A stretch of 56,233 nt of DNA from contig JAFDZU010000041.1 of the NCBI GenBank assembly GCA_018266765.1, forward strand, positions 46,934-103,166, given 5' to 3'. The position numbers and the translations under genes were made by a program. The notes below the pieces were generated by a model. It had not been told where the DNA came from, did not search any database, and saw only the letters and a list, made by a program, of their open reading frames with translations. Shown one piece after another: positions 17,622-25,380 of this stretch. Positions within the stretch are counted from its first letter, which is position 1. Each line of letters opens with the position of its first letter. This DNA is from Bacteroidota bacterium. Its GTDB lineage: Bacteria > Bacteroidota > Ignavibacteria > Kapaibacteriales > UBA961.

Positions 17622-18497
17622 ATGAGTAACAATAGTTCTTCTTTTGAAAGTTTTGCTGAACAAATTGCAACTCAACTTGCATCAAGTATTTTTCAAACAA
17701 CTGAATTGCTTGCTGAGCTTGTTCGAATGTCCGAAAAATATTACAGTAATAGTCATTCTGTATTTGTGGGTGAAAAATCAGAAGCAGTTGCAAGAAGTTT
17801 AGGGTGTAATGAAGGGGATTGTTTTGAGATAAAAACAGCCGGACTGCTTCATGATATAGGAAAAATAGGTTCCCCTGATAATATCTTATCAAGACAACCC
17901 AATGAACTTTCTACAGATGATTTTCGGTATTATTCGAGCCATATAGAAGAGGGGTACAGACTTCTTTCTATACACGAAGAATTAAAATCAATAGCAAACA
18001 TAGTATTTCAACATCATGAAAGGATAGATGGAAGCGGATTTCCAAATCGGCTTAAAAAAAATGATATCAACTTGGGTGCTAAAATTATAAGTGTTGTAGA
18101 TTATTACCATAATGCTATGTTTCGATTACCTCGTGATAAGAGGGCTTCAAACTCCCAAATAACAAACACTACAACTTATTTAGAATCCACTCACCCTCGA
18201 TTTGTTCAGACAATGAATTATCTGCATCAAAAATCAGGAATCTATTATTCTGTTGATGTTGTAGATGCTTTTACAGCGGTAATCGAAGCCGAGCGGCGAC
18301 AACTTGGTGAAAAAACTATATTACGAGTCGCTGTTAATCAGATTAAGCCCGGAATGTTATTTGCAAATGATTATTCAACTTCTTATGGCTTATTAATAGC
18401 TGCGAGTGGTGAACCGATATCTGAAGAAGCAATTAAACGATTAGTTTCACTCGCTGAAATTGGTGAGATTCCTTCTAAAATTTTAGTAATGAGATAG
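17622..18497 (+). CDS. HD-GYP domain protein, probable cyclic-di-GMP phosphodiesterase
   Basis: I start at ATG 17622 (291 residues), because the frame further upstream crosses the putative promoter. The HD-GYP domain spans about residues 35-225. Metal and signature residues are present: the H77-D78 pair in LLHDIGKIG, H107 in SSHIEEGYRLL, the H131-H132 pair in HHERIDGSGFP (GYP appears as GFP). Proteins of this kind hydrolyse cyclic di-GMP to GMP or pGpG. The N-terminal 35 residues are serine-rich without a recognisable sensor domain, and the C-terminal 60 residues form a small separate unit seen in related HD-GYP proteins. No REC domain is attached and no two-component gene is adjacent, so its input is unknown. 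Confidence 0.85.
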   Translation: MSNNSSSFESFAEQIATQLASSIFQTTELLAELVRMSEKYYSNSHSVFVGEKSEAVARSLGCNEGDCFEIKTAGLLHDIGKIGSPDNILSRQPNELSTDDFRYYSSHIEEGYRLLSIHEELKSIANIVFQHHERIDGSGFPNRLKKNDINLGAKIISVVDYYHNAMFRLPRDKRASNSQITNTTTYLESTHPRFVQTMNYLHQKSGIYYSVDVVDAFTAVIEAERRQLGEKTILRVAVNQIKPGMLFANDYSTSYGLLIAASGEPISEEAIKRLVSLAEIGEIPSKILVMR

Positions 18498-18513
18498 TTA
18501 TTTCTGAGAATTA

Positions 18514-20709
18514 TTATTCAATTCGAAGACGAGCACCAATATAAACTAATCTACTATCAAGTGGTCCCCAAACAAGAGAAGCATCAAAATATTCATTGTG
18601 AGGTTCTTCTGGAGAAATAATCGCCTGTTTCTGTATGAAATTAGTAATATTTTCTATTCCTATATAAACGTCAAAAATTTCGAATCTTTTTGTCAGTTGA
18701 GCGTTCATTCTGAAAAATGAATCAAAAGTATCGTTAAATTGATATTTTATCGGATTATTAGCCGTCGACGGAATTCGCCCCCCACTATTCCAAATAAAAG
18801 TGCCATCAATTTGCCATTCTTGTTCTGTAGTTGCCCATGAAGCGGTCGCTAGGATACGGTGAGGGGAAATTAGTGCTCTTTCCTGAAGTTTACCACCAGT
18901 GGTCATCTTTGAATCAATGAATCGGTACGATACATTGAGATCGATTGAAGGAATTGGTGAAACACCTATTTGTACAAGAATACTGTTTGAAAAAGAAGTT
19001 CCACTGAGATTATCTATTTCTACAAGATGTTCATCTTTATCAAAATCTACAACAACTTGATTGGAAAAATCTGTACGATAAAATTCTGCATCAAATGAAA
19101 ATATTTTTTCCAATAATTCAAATGAACTAGTAAATGAAATTCCATAATTCCATGCTTTTTCGGGTCGAATAGAAGTTCCAAATCGAATAGTTCTCGAATT
19201 AGCAAAAGCTGAAAGATTGTCACTCACAATATTTGCAATTCTGACACCACTACCTGCTGAAAATCGAAGAGAAGTTAAATCAGATAATTCATATTTTCCA
19301 TGAAACCTCGGGGTAACAAATGTTCCAAAAGTATCATGAAAGTCAGCTCTAATTCCTGAAACTAATGTTAAATGAGAAATACCACTATACGTTACTTCAG
19401 TAAACATCCCAGGTACAGATTCACGTCGCGAAAAATCCTTTTGTAAGAATTGTTCATTGTAATCATCTAATAAATAACTTAATCCATAAATTAATTTAAA
19501 ATCTTCTGAAAACTCTGAACTGAATATTGCTTTTGCTTGAAACGTTTTTTGTAAACCGAAATAAAATCTTTCACCTAATTGAGTATGAGTGTCATGCCAA
19601 GCACCGGATAATTGAATCCCAAAGTTTGTTTCAGGAGACTCAAATAATGGATTCAAGCCTATTTTTGAGAAAAATTCATATCGTTTTGTTTGAGTTGAAA
19701 TGAGATAGTCATGAGAAAGTATATTCTCATCGTGTGTAGTGCTTCCGCTTGTATATTCATCATTCAAAATTTTTGTAAATAGTTGAAATTCAAGTCCTTG
19801 ATCACTTCTATGAAACACCCGAGCAATTGCATTATATTGTTGAAATTTTGGCATATCAATAAAACCATCTTCATTAGAATCCTGTTCGTGAGTGAACCGT
19901 CTTCCATGAATCATTGCCATCGTTTGCCAGTTTTCTCCAAGATGTTGAGCTGAAGTAAGATTTAATTCCATTCTACCCATTGAATTACCATATAGATTGA
20001 CAAACAGAGGTATATCTTTTTGCGGTTGCTTGTAGCAAATATTAATTTGTCCTGTTATTCCTTCATAACCATTAGTAATGGAAGCCGCACCCTTAGAAAT
20101 ACTGATATTATCTATGAAAGCACCCGGTATATATTCTAATCCAAAATTAGTAGCAAGTCCACGTATCGTTGGAATGGCTTCAGTAAGAAGTTGTGTATAT
20201 ATTCCACGCAAACCAAGTATTTGTATTTGTTTTGCTCCTGTGGCTGCATCAGAGAAACTTACTTCCACTGATGCACTTTTCTCGAAAGATTCAGCAAGTG
20301 AACAACACGCGGATTGCTCTAATTTTTTAGAAAAAATTTCCTCTGTTTTCATTAATGAATTGCTTATAATTGAACCTGTTTCAGCGGTAATACTAACTTC
20401 TTTTGATTCAAGATATTCTTCCAGATTAAATTCTACATATTGTTGATTTGTCGCCAGTAGAAGAGTATCAGGTTTATACCCCACATAGCTTGCAACTAAT
20501 GAATCTGTTGTAGAACGTTCAATAACAAATGTGCCATCAGATTTTGTAATTGCACCGAGTGTTGTGCCAAGCCAACGTATAGTAGCTCCGGGCAATGGTT
20601 TTAAAGCTTCTTGTTTCTGTTTGCCATTCACAATTCCTTTGATTTGTTCAGAGAAAAGTGGCTGATAGAACACAAATAATAGTAATAAAATTTTTGATGT
20701 GTATTTCAT
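18514..20709 (-). CDS. TonB-dependent receptor, probably for metal (copper?) uptake
   Basis: A 731-residue outer-membrane receptor. After a signal peptide (to about residue 20), a carboxypeptidase-regulatory-like domain (about 22-100) precedes the plug (about 110-235), and the rest is a beta-barrel ending in LVYIGARLRIE. The plug has GLRGIYTQLLTEAIPTIRGL near 168-187. A Cys-Cys pair (C135-C136, in EQSACCSLAESFE) sits at the start of the plug, unusual for a receptor but consistent with binding a thiophilic metal. Ten bases upstream is a heavy-metal-associated protein gene, with a second one and a HYC_CC_PP gene before it, which suggests copper or another soft metal as substrate. The metal itself is inferred. 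Confidence 0.85.
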   Translation of the reverse strand: MKYTSKILLLLFVFYQPLFSEQIKGIVNGKQKQEALKPLPGATIRWLGTTLGAITKSDGTFVIERSTTDSLVASYVGYKPDTLLLATNQQYVEFNLEEYLESKEVSITAETGSIISNSLMKTEEIFSKKLEQSACCSLAESFEKSASVEVSFSDAATGAKQIQILGLRGIYTQLLTEAIPTIRGLATNFGLEYIPGAFIDNISISKGAASITNGYEGITGQINICYKQPQKDIPLFVNLYGNSMGRMELNLTSAQHLGENWQTMAMIHGRRFTHEQDSNEDGFIDMPKFQQYNAIARVFHRSDQGLEFQLFTKILNDEYTSGSTTHDENILSHDYLISTQTKRYEFFSKIGLNPLFESPETNFGIQLSGAWHDTHTQLGERFYFGLQKTFQAKAIFSSEFSEDFKLIYGLSYLLDDYNEQFLQKDFSRRESVPGMFTEVTYSGISHLTLVSGIRADFHDTFGTFVTPRFHGKYELSDLTSLRFSAGSGVRIANIVSDNLSAFANSRTIRFGTSIRPEKAWNYGISFTSSFELLEKIFSFDAEFYRTDFSNQVVVDFDKDEHLVEIDNLSGTSFSNSILVQIGVSPIPSIDLNVSYRFIDSKMTTGGKLQERALISPHRILATASWATTEQEWQIDGTFIWNSGGRIPSTANNPIKYQFNDTFDSFFRMNAQLTKRFEIFDVYIGIENITNFIQKQAIISPEEPHNEYFDASLVWGPLDSRLVYIGARLRIE

Positions 20710-20719
20710 TAAGTATAGT

Positions 20720-20941
20720 TTAAGTTGTTGATTGTTGTAGAGTAATCTGAAATCCTAAATTTTGTATTGAGGATATTATTTGCTCAGGTATTATATCTAT
20801 ATTTTGAATCGTAAGTATTTTATCCGAAGTTGAAGTATCTACATTCCAATTTGATTCACCTACCAAATTATTTAATGTTGAAGTAACTTTACTTATACAA
20901 CCACCACAATTTATTGTAGTTTTAAAGGTTTGAGTTGTCAT
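20720..20941 (-). CDS. Heavy-metal-associated (HMA) domain protein, cytoplasmic metallochaperone-like
   Basis: A 73-residue protein consisting of one ferredoxin-like HMA domain. The metal-binding C-x-x-C is C12-G-G-C15 (TTINCGGCISKV). There is no signal peptide, so it is probably cytoplasmic, like CopZ/Atx1. CGGC instead of the canonical MxCxxC (here INCGGC) is common in this phylum. It sits 10 bases upstream of the TonB-dependent receptor and 49 bases downstream of a secreted HMA protein, so it belongs to the same operon. It would carry Cu(I) or a similar ion; no P-type ATPase partner is in the window. Confidence 0.85.
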   Translation of the reverse strand: MTTQTFKTTINCGGCISKVTSTLNNLVGESNWNVDTSTSDKILTIQNIDIIPEQIISSIQNLGFQITLQQSTT

Positions 20942-20990
20942 TTTTATTTTTATTAAATATTTGAATTAATTACAGTTTCTCTATATTTAT

Positions 20991-21341
20991 CTATTCATTT
21001 TTTTTTCGTTCATATCGACAGCATTTATGAAGATTAGAATATGCTTCCTCATCTGCTGTTGTTTCAGATGTGTCATATCCAGCATCAGCAATCTTTTTGT
21101 GAATAATTGCTGTTGTTGTGATGGTAGAATCAAAAGTAACTGTAATTATTTTTGTGGATTTATTCCAAACAGCTTCAATAGATCCTGATTCTTTAACAGC
21201 TTTTTCGATATTTTTTTTACACATTCCACAATTTCCCCAAACTTTAAAAGTTTCGATTTTTGAATTAGAAATTGTTTGAGAATAAAGAGTTGTACAGAAT
21301 AAAAAGCAAAAACTGACTAAAGATAATAATAAGTATTTCAT
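20991..21341 (-). CDS. Secreted heavy-metal-associated domain protein with C-terminal CC motif
   Basis: A 116-residue exported HMA-domain protein. It has a signal peptide ending near LYSQ (residue 22), then a single HMA domain with C38-G-M-C41, and a C-terminal tail NLHKCCRYERKK with a second Cys pair (C107-C108). The tail after the HMA fold is a pattern seen in Bacteroidota periplasmic metal-binding proteins. An AAAGGA Shine-Dalgarno sequence lies 5 bases before the ATG. It is the upstream neighbour of the cytoplasmic HMA gene (49-base gap) and follows the HYC_CC_PP gene by 189 bases. It probably relays metal in the periplasm. Confidence 0.84.
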   Translation of the reverse strand: MKYLLLSLVSFCFLFCTTLYSQTISNSKIETFKVWGNCGMCKKNIEKAVKESGSIEAVWNKSTKIITVTFDSTITTTAIIHKKIADAGYDTSETTADEEAYSNLHKCCRYERKKNE

Positions 21342-21530
21342 AAGTTCCTTTATAGATTAAAATTAATTTGGAAAGTAAAGTATAGAGTAGAACATCAATT
21401 GGTAATTTTAGAGAAATGAATTCAATAAAACTACAAATGGAATAATAGAATTCTTGCAATAGAAATTCAAATAATATTCACGATAACATAAAGAAGATTT
21501 GATATTAACAACTCTTCAATGTAATGTGAA

Positions 21531-21923
21531 TCAAACTAATAGAGAGCGAACTCGAATAAAGAGAGGTAAATGGGGATATAACGGTGGGGGAGCATGGTAA
21601 TCAGATAATCTAGTAACTAAGTACAAATTTCTATTGCTAGTTTGTAAAGTAGAAAATAATGATGATGATTGAATCTGGGGTGGATTTTGTTGTAAATTAT
21701 ATAAAGAAATTAATTGGTGGAAATCTATTGATTGAACAACTATTAGTTGGTCAGAACAGCAATCGAATTGTTCTGTTTCAGTATCACAACAACATTCAAG
21801 TTTTGAATTACTATTTATTTCTAATTCTTCAAAATTGTCTCCACAATAATGAAGTTTTGCTGACATACCAAGTGTAGAAAGCAAATACAACAATAAAAAT
21901 AAAATAGAAGTTAACCTTTTCAT
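21531..21923 (-). CDS. HYC_CC_PP family protein (cysteine-rich, secreted)
   Basis: A 130-residue protein with an N-terminal signal or anchor helix (residues 3-20). The family-naming motifs are all visible: HYC at 25-27 (KLHYCGD), Cys clusters at 44-46 (ECCCD) and 55-56 (FDCCSD), and a proline-rich APPPLYPHLP near the C-terminus. HYC_CC_PP proteins are found in Bacteroidota, usually beside TonB-dependent receptors and HMA proteins, and have no established biochemical role; the cysteine content suggests metal binding. It begins just downstream of a strong hairpin (21947-21980) that separates it from tlpA. No promoter matching TAnnTTTG was seen. Confidence 0.82.
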   Translation of the reverse strand: MKRLTSILFLLLYLLSTLGMSAKLHYCGDNFEELEINSNSKLECCCDTETEQFDCCSDQLIVVQSIDFHQLISLYNLQQNPPQIQSSSLFSTLQTSNRNLYLVTRLSDYHAPPPLYPHLPLFIRVRSLLV

Positions 21924-21940
21924 TATTAATATAATTACTA

Positions 21941-21980
21941 TAAATGTACAGGCGGAAGAAATGTAAATCTTCCGCCTGTA
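21941..21980 (-). terminator. terminator or attenuator hairpin between tlpA and the HYC_CC_PP gene
   Basis: Perfect 13-base arms at 21947-21959 and 21968-21980 enclose an 8-base loop. It lies 11 bases after the tlpA stop. On the minus strand the following bases are T-rich but not a pure T-run, and only about 23 bases remain before the next ATG. Confidence 0.7.
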
Positions 21981-21990
21981 TAAAAATAAC

Positions 21991-22569
21991 TTATTTGTTT
22001 TGACTTTGGTTCAATTTCATCGCTTTTTGAATTGCTGTTATAAACTCAGCTTTAGATTTCATTCCAGAAATCTTCTCCGAAACTGTACCGTCGCTGGTAA
22101 GGATAAAAGTCGAAGGAATTGCTGTGATTCCACCGTATGCCTCGGCAAGAGCTTCGTTACCCACTACAACAGTATATGGTAAATTTTTCACACGTACAAA
22201 TTTGCTGACAGTATTGATAGCATCTTGGTCTCTGTCCATAGAAACCCCAATAACAACGAACTCTGTATTCGGAAATTCTTTGCTTAATTCAATAATATCT
22301 GGAATCTCTTTTCGGCAAGGTGCACACCATGTAGCCCAAAAATTAAGAAATACCACTTTGTTTTTTCCTATTTCTGATAAAGAAACTTGTTTATCTCCTT
22401 CCATCCAAGTAAAGTCTGCAACTTTGTTGCCTACAGGAGAAGTAACTGTTTTAACAGGATATACCTTAGGTGTTGTTTGAGCCATTACCGGGACGACTAA
22501 TAAAGCAAATGTGGCTGCGCTTGTAAGCAACATCCTACGAAAATTGCCTTTGAAATGACTGAAAATCAT
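21991..22569 (-). CDS. TlpA/ResA-family thioredoxin-like protein
   Basis: A 192-residue exported thiol-disulfide oxidoreductase. A signal peptide ends near VMAQ (residue 31), and the thioredoxin fold has the active site WCAPC with C82 and C85, followed by the cis-proline region AIPSTFIL near 154-161. AGGAGA lies 5 bases before the ATG, a strong Shine-Dalgarno. TlpA-type proteins keep periplasmic cysteines reduced, for example in cytochrome c maturation and in copper delivery to cytochrome oxidase. Its position ahead of the HYC_CC_PP/HMA/TonB genes suggests a role in reducing their cysteines, but a hairpin lies between and this link is inference. Confidence 0.9.
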   Translation of the reverse strand: MIFSHFKGNFRRMLLTSAATFALLVVPVMAQTTPKVYPVKTVTSPVGNKVADFTWMEGDKQVSLSEIGKNKVVFLNFWATWCAPCRKEIPDIIELSKEFPNTEFVVIGVSMDRDQDAINTVSKFVRVKNLPYTVVVGNEALAEAYGGITAIPSTFILTSDGTVSEKISGMKSKAEFITAIQKAMKLNQSQNK

Positions 22570-22707
22570 AATTTTCTCCTAAATAATAGATAATACCAAA
22601 TTTTCTACGAATTGCAATAAGATGTCAATAATTTATTCAAATTAATAGATTATGAGTGAATTTGACGATTGAAAGTCGAAATTCATTGTTTATAATTAAA
22701 AATAATT

Positions 22708-23904
22708 CTATTCTTCACCAAAAAGACAGCCGTTTGAACCACTCCACCCCACACTATTATATCGAACTCCCATCATCGGGCCTCTACCGGTTCGAGCAAG
22801 TGACATTACGGGAAGTGGTTTGCTCCATTCTTCTAACCATATCATCATAATACGTAATTCAACTTTATTCATGCCCATTGGTGTATATAAAGATTCAGAA
22901 TAATTAATTCGTTCTTGTAGAACATAATTTTTCCTGTTTTCAAAAGGAATCGCCAGAATATCACTTTCTTTTGGATTTATAATAACACCCTTGCCCGCAA
23001 ACGAAAATAAGGGTTTTAAAACATAACGGTCTAAATTTTTTGGAATTCCATCCATTTTATTTAAAAATATTGATTTAGGGACACTTGAGTGATTCAAAAA
23101 TGGTAAGGAATATTTACTAATTCTGAAATACCAATTTGGATGTCCTGCCCATTCGACATCTAAATTATCAGACCAATCGAATGGTAAGGTAACATTATTA
23201 TCTTCTAATTCATCTACAATCGTTCTGTTATATATTCGCTTAATACGCTCTAAATTTCCATTGCGATTGTGAAAAAGTTGATTATCTTTTTTTACAACAC
23301 TACAAATATCCGTTTCTTCAATCCCTATGAGTTTTTTCATACATATAAAATCGGGACGTGTTTTTTGTAAGTGTGGTTCGTATTCCAATAAACAGCATTC
23401 GTCAGGAGAATGATTACCCAAAATTGCTTTTTTCAGTAATCCTAAGTAATTTTCATCAGATAAATTACTGAAAGTATGTTCAAACTTTTGATCAAATTCA
23501 TAAAAGTCTTTAATATGCTTTGCAAGAACAAATTGATAGCCAAACAAGGAAGGAAAACCTTGCAATTCAACAACTTTGGGTGTGTATTTGCCATTTTCGT
23601 CCAATGCAACGGCAAAATCAACAATCACAAATAATGGTTTCGAATCTTGATTAGCAACAGTATGTTTTGGTGATAATGACCCATCTGATGCCTTGAGGTG
23701 TTCGGGAGTCATACATTGTAGTGCTACTTCGATTGCTGCAGTTTCCAATTCATGTTTAAAGTAATTTGAAACAAATACCGGCATTTCTGAAACTCGGTAC
23801 TCAATCTTCATTCCAACAGCAACATCCAATTCTTGTAAAAATCGTCTGTATTTTTTGTCCGAATAATATTTTTCTGCAAACTCACGTTGGAACTCTGGAA
23901 GCAT
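22708..23904 (-). CDS. Conserved ATP-grasp-like protein of unknown function
   Basis: A 398-residue soluble protein from ATG 23904 (the longer frame starts at a TTG and lacks conserved sequence). No signal peptide. ATP-grasp-like features are seen: VVELQGFPSLFGYQ near residue 130, YVLKPLFSFAGKGVIINP near 304, NYVLQERINY near 334 and VELRIMMIW near 351, followed by RTGRGPMMGVRYNSVGWSG near 370, the last resembling the nucleotide- and metal-binding end of ATP-grasp enzymes. This would be a ligase joining an acid and an amine, but the substrates are unknown. From memory, similar proteins occur in other Bacteroidota, annotated as hypothetical. It lies 47 bases downstream of the NamZ-type gene, so the two are probably cotranscribed. 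Confidence 0.6.
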   Translation of the reverse strand: MLPEFQREFAEKYYSDKKYRRFLQELDVAVGMKIEYRVSEMPVFVSNYFKHELETAAIEVALQCMTPEHLKASDGSLSPKHTVANQDSKPLFVIVDFAVALDENGKYTPKVVELQGFPSLFGYQFVLAKHIKDFYEFDQKFEHTFSNLSDENYLGLLKKAILGNHSPDECCLLEYEPHLQKTRPDFICMKKLIGIEETDICSVVKKDNQLFHNRNGNLERIKRIYNRTIVDELEDNNVTLPFDWSDNLDVEWAGHPNWYFRISKYSLPFLNHSSVPKSIFLNKMDGIPKNLDRYVLKPLFSFAGKGVIINPKESDILAIPFENRKNYVLQERINYSESLYTPMGMNKVELRIMMIWLEEWSKPLPVMSLARTGRGPMMGVRYNSVGWSGSNGCLFGEE

Positions 23905-23951
23905 ATTAATTAAGAGTAATTGTGAATAACATTTGAACAAAAATAAGTAGG

Positions 23952-25217
23952 TCAGTCCTTATACAACAAGAATTTTTCACGAAGCTGTAAAAAACCTTCC
24001 AAACCAAATGTAGCGGCTTCTCTAACTTGGTCATCTGTTCCAAAATTCAAAAGTGCGTTTAGTAAAAGTTTACTTGCAGTTACTTTGCGAAACATTGATT
24101 GTTGTGATTCAGAAATTTTTGTTGGAATAAAAAGTTCGGGATGTAATCTACGTATCATTAAAAGTAAGTTAATTCCGGAGCTGTACGGTTTGTAATTTTG
24201 ATGTTGATTATACGTAATAAAAATTCCATTACAATCTTTTTGAGAATATTTACCGAAGGTCGGACGAAATTTTGTAATTACGCCATCAATTCCACCTGAT
24301 TCTTTAAGAGTTGTTAGTAATGAAATCACTTCATAGTTGGTAAGCTCTGGAATACCAAAATACTGAAAGGGAAGTGCTGTTCCTATGCCAATACTAACAA
24401 TAGATAATTCACCTGTGAAACCAGTTGTTGCTGCACCACGAATAGACTCGACTGTTGGGATATTTGGCGAAGTAGGTAACCAATGCAAACCTGTTTGCTC
24501 CCAAATCATTGACCGACTCCAGCCTTTCATTGGCATAACTTGAAGATTGACTTTTCTTGGAATTCCATTTTTATCTTTTGGAAGCCAGCCCTGTTCGTTT
24601 GCCATTTGGGCTAATTCACCGATAGTAAGTCCATGAACATAGGGAATTGGAATTATGCTTACAAATGATAGCATGGAAGTATCGGCAACATTACCATCAA
24701 CTAATAATCCACCTAAGGGATTTGGTCTGTCTAAAATAAGCATTGGTTTGCCAATTTCAGCACAAACATCCATCACATTTATTAATGTACTGATATAGGT
24801 ATAAGAACGAATGCCAATATCTTGAATGTCAACGACTACAATATCTGCATTTTTAAGCATTGACCAAGAAGGTCGTCGATTTTTTCCATATAATGAATAA
24901 GCAGGAACACCTGCAATAGTATCATTATCAACATATTGTCCTGCCGGAACTGTAGAATAAAATCCATGTTCGGGCATCAAGATAGATACTAATGAACATA
25001 CTTTCTGGCGAGAAAACACTTCAGCAGTTGATTCTAAATTTCGAGTTCTTCCAGCTGAATTGGTGAGCAATGAAACACGTTTCCCTTGTAATATTTCAAA
25101 TTGTGACTCAATGAGATTGTCTATTCCTAATGTGACAGGAGTTGCATAAATCGTTGCGAAAAGTAGAACAAAAAATAATGCAGAAATTAATTGTAATCTA
25201 ATGTAGAATATGGACAT
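23952..25217 (-). CDS. namZ: Exo-beta-N-acetylmuramidase NamZ (DUF1343)
   Basis: A 421-residue exported DUF1343 protein. A signal peptide ends near IYATP (residue 27). Features of the family include GKRVSLLTNSAGRTR near 45-59, LMPEHGFYSTVPAGQ near 80-94 (glutamate in EHG), DIQDIGIRSYTYIST near 132-146 and LDRPNPLGG near 163-171. In Bacillus subtilis the DUF1343 protein NamZ cleaves terminal non-reducing MurNAc from peptidoglycan fragments, making it part of cell-wall recycling. In this phylum DUF1343 proteins often function in the same way. It precedes the ATP-grasp-like gene and probably has its own promoter (25250-25257). Confidence 0.88.
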   Translation of the reverse strand: MSIFYIRLQLISALFFVLLFATIYATPVTLGIDNLIESQFEILQGKRVSLLTNSAGRTRNLESTAEVFSRQKVCSLVSILMPEHGFYSTVPAGQYVDNDTIAGVPAYSLYGKNRRPSWSMLKNADIVVVDIQDIGIRSYTYISTLINVMDVCAEIGKPMLILDRPNPLGGLLVDGNVADTSMLSFVSIIPIPYVHGLTIGELAQMANEQGWLPKDKNGIPRKVNLQVMPMKGWSRSMIWEQTGLHWLPTSPNIPTVESIRGAATTGFTGELSIVSIGIGTALPFQYFGIPELTNYEVISLLTTLKESGGIDGVITKFRPTFGKYSQKDCNGIFITYNQHQNYKPYSSGINLLLMIRRLHPELFIPTKISESQQSMFRKVTASKLLLNALLNFGTDDQVREAATFGLEGFLQLREKFLLYKD

Positions 25218-25249
25218 CTATAGAAATACCAAAAGTTAAACGAGATTCT

Positions 25250-25257
25250 CAAAGCTA
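25250..25257 (-). promoter_or_regulatory. candidate -7 box of the NamZ gene
   Basis: On the minus strand TAGCTTTG matches TAnnTTTG, 33 bases before the ATG. The expected TTTG is not seen at the -33 spacing, so only half the promoter is supported. Confidence 0.35.
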
Positions 25258-25380
25258 TTATCAATTTTTATCAATTATAGAAAAAACATAGCTTATTATT
25301 GAATAATTGCCTCAACATTCACGCCACAAATGACTTACTATTTACTGATTGATTGTTTTCCTTTGATTGAGATTAGAAAG

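Noticed and set aside
20078-20446. Plus-strand ORF of 122 codons antisense to the TonB-dependent receptor
   Set aside because: A shadow of the receptor gene on the opposite strand; no recognisable domain.
22124-22480. Plus-strand ORF of 118 codons antisense to tlpA
   Set aside because: Entirely within the strongly supported thioredoxin gene, with no own signals.
22650-22700. Hairpin after the ATP-grasp-like gene as terminator
   Set aside because: The arms GAATTTGAC and GTCGAAATTC pair only with a bulge and no U-run follows on the minus strand.
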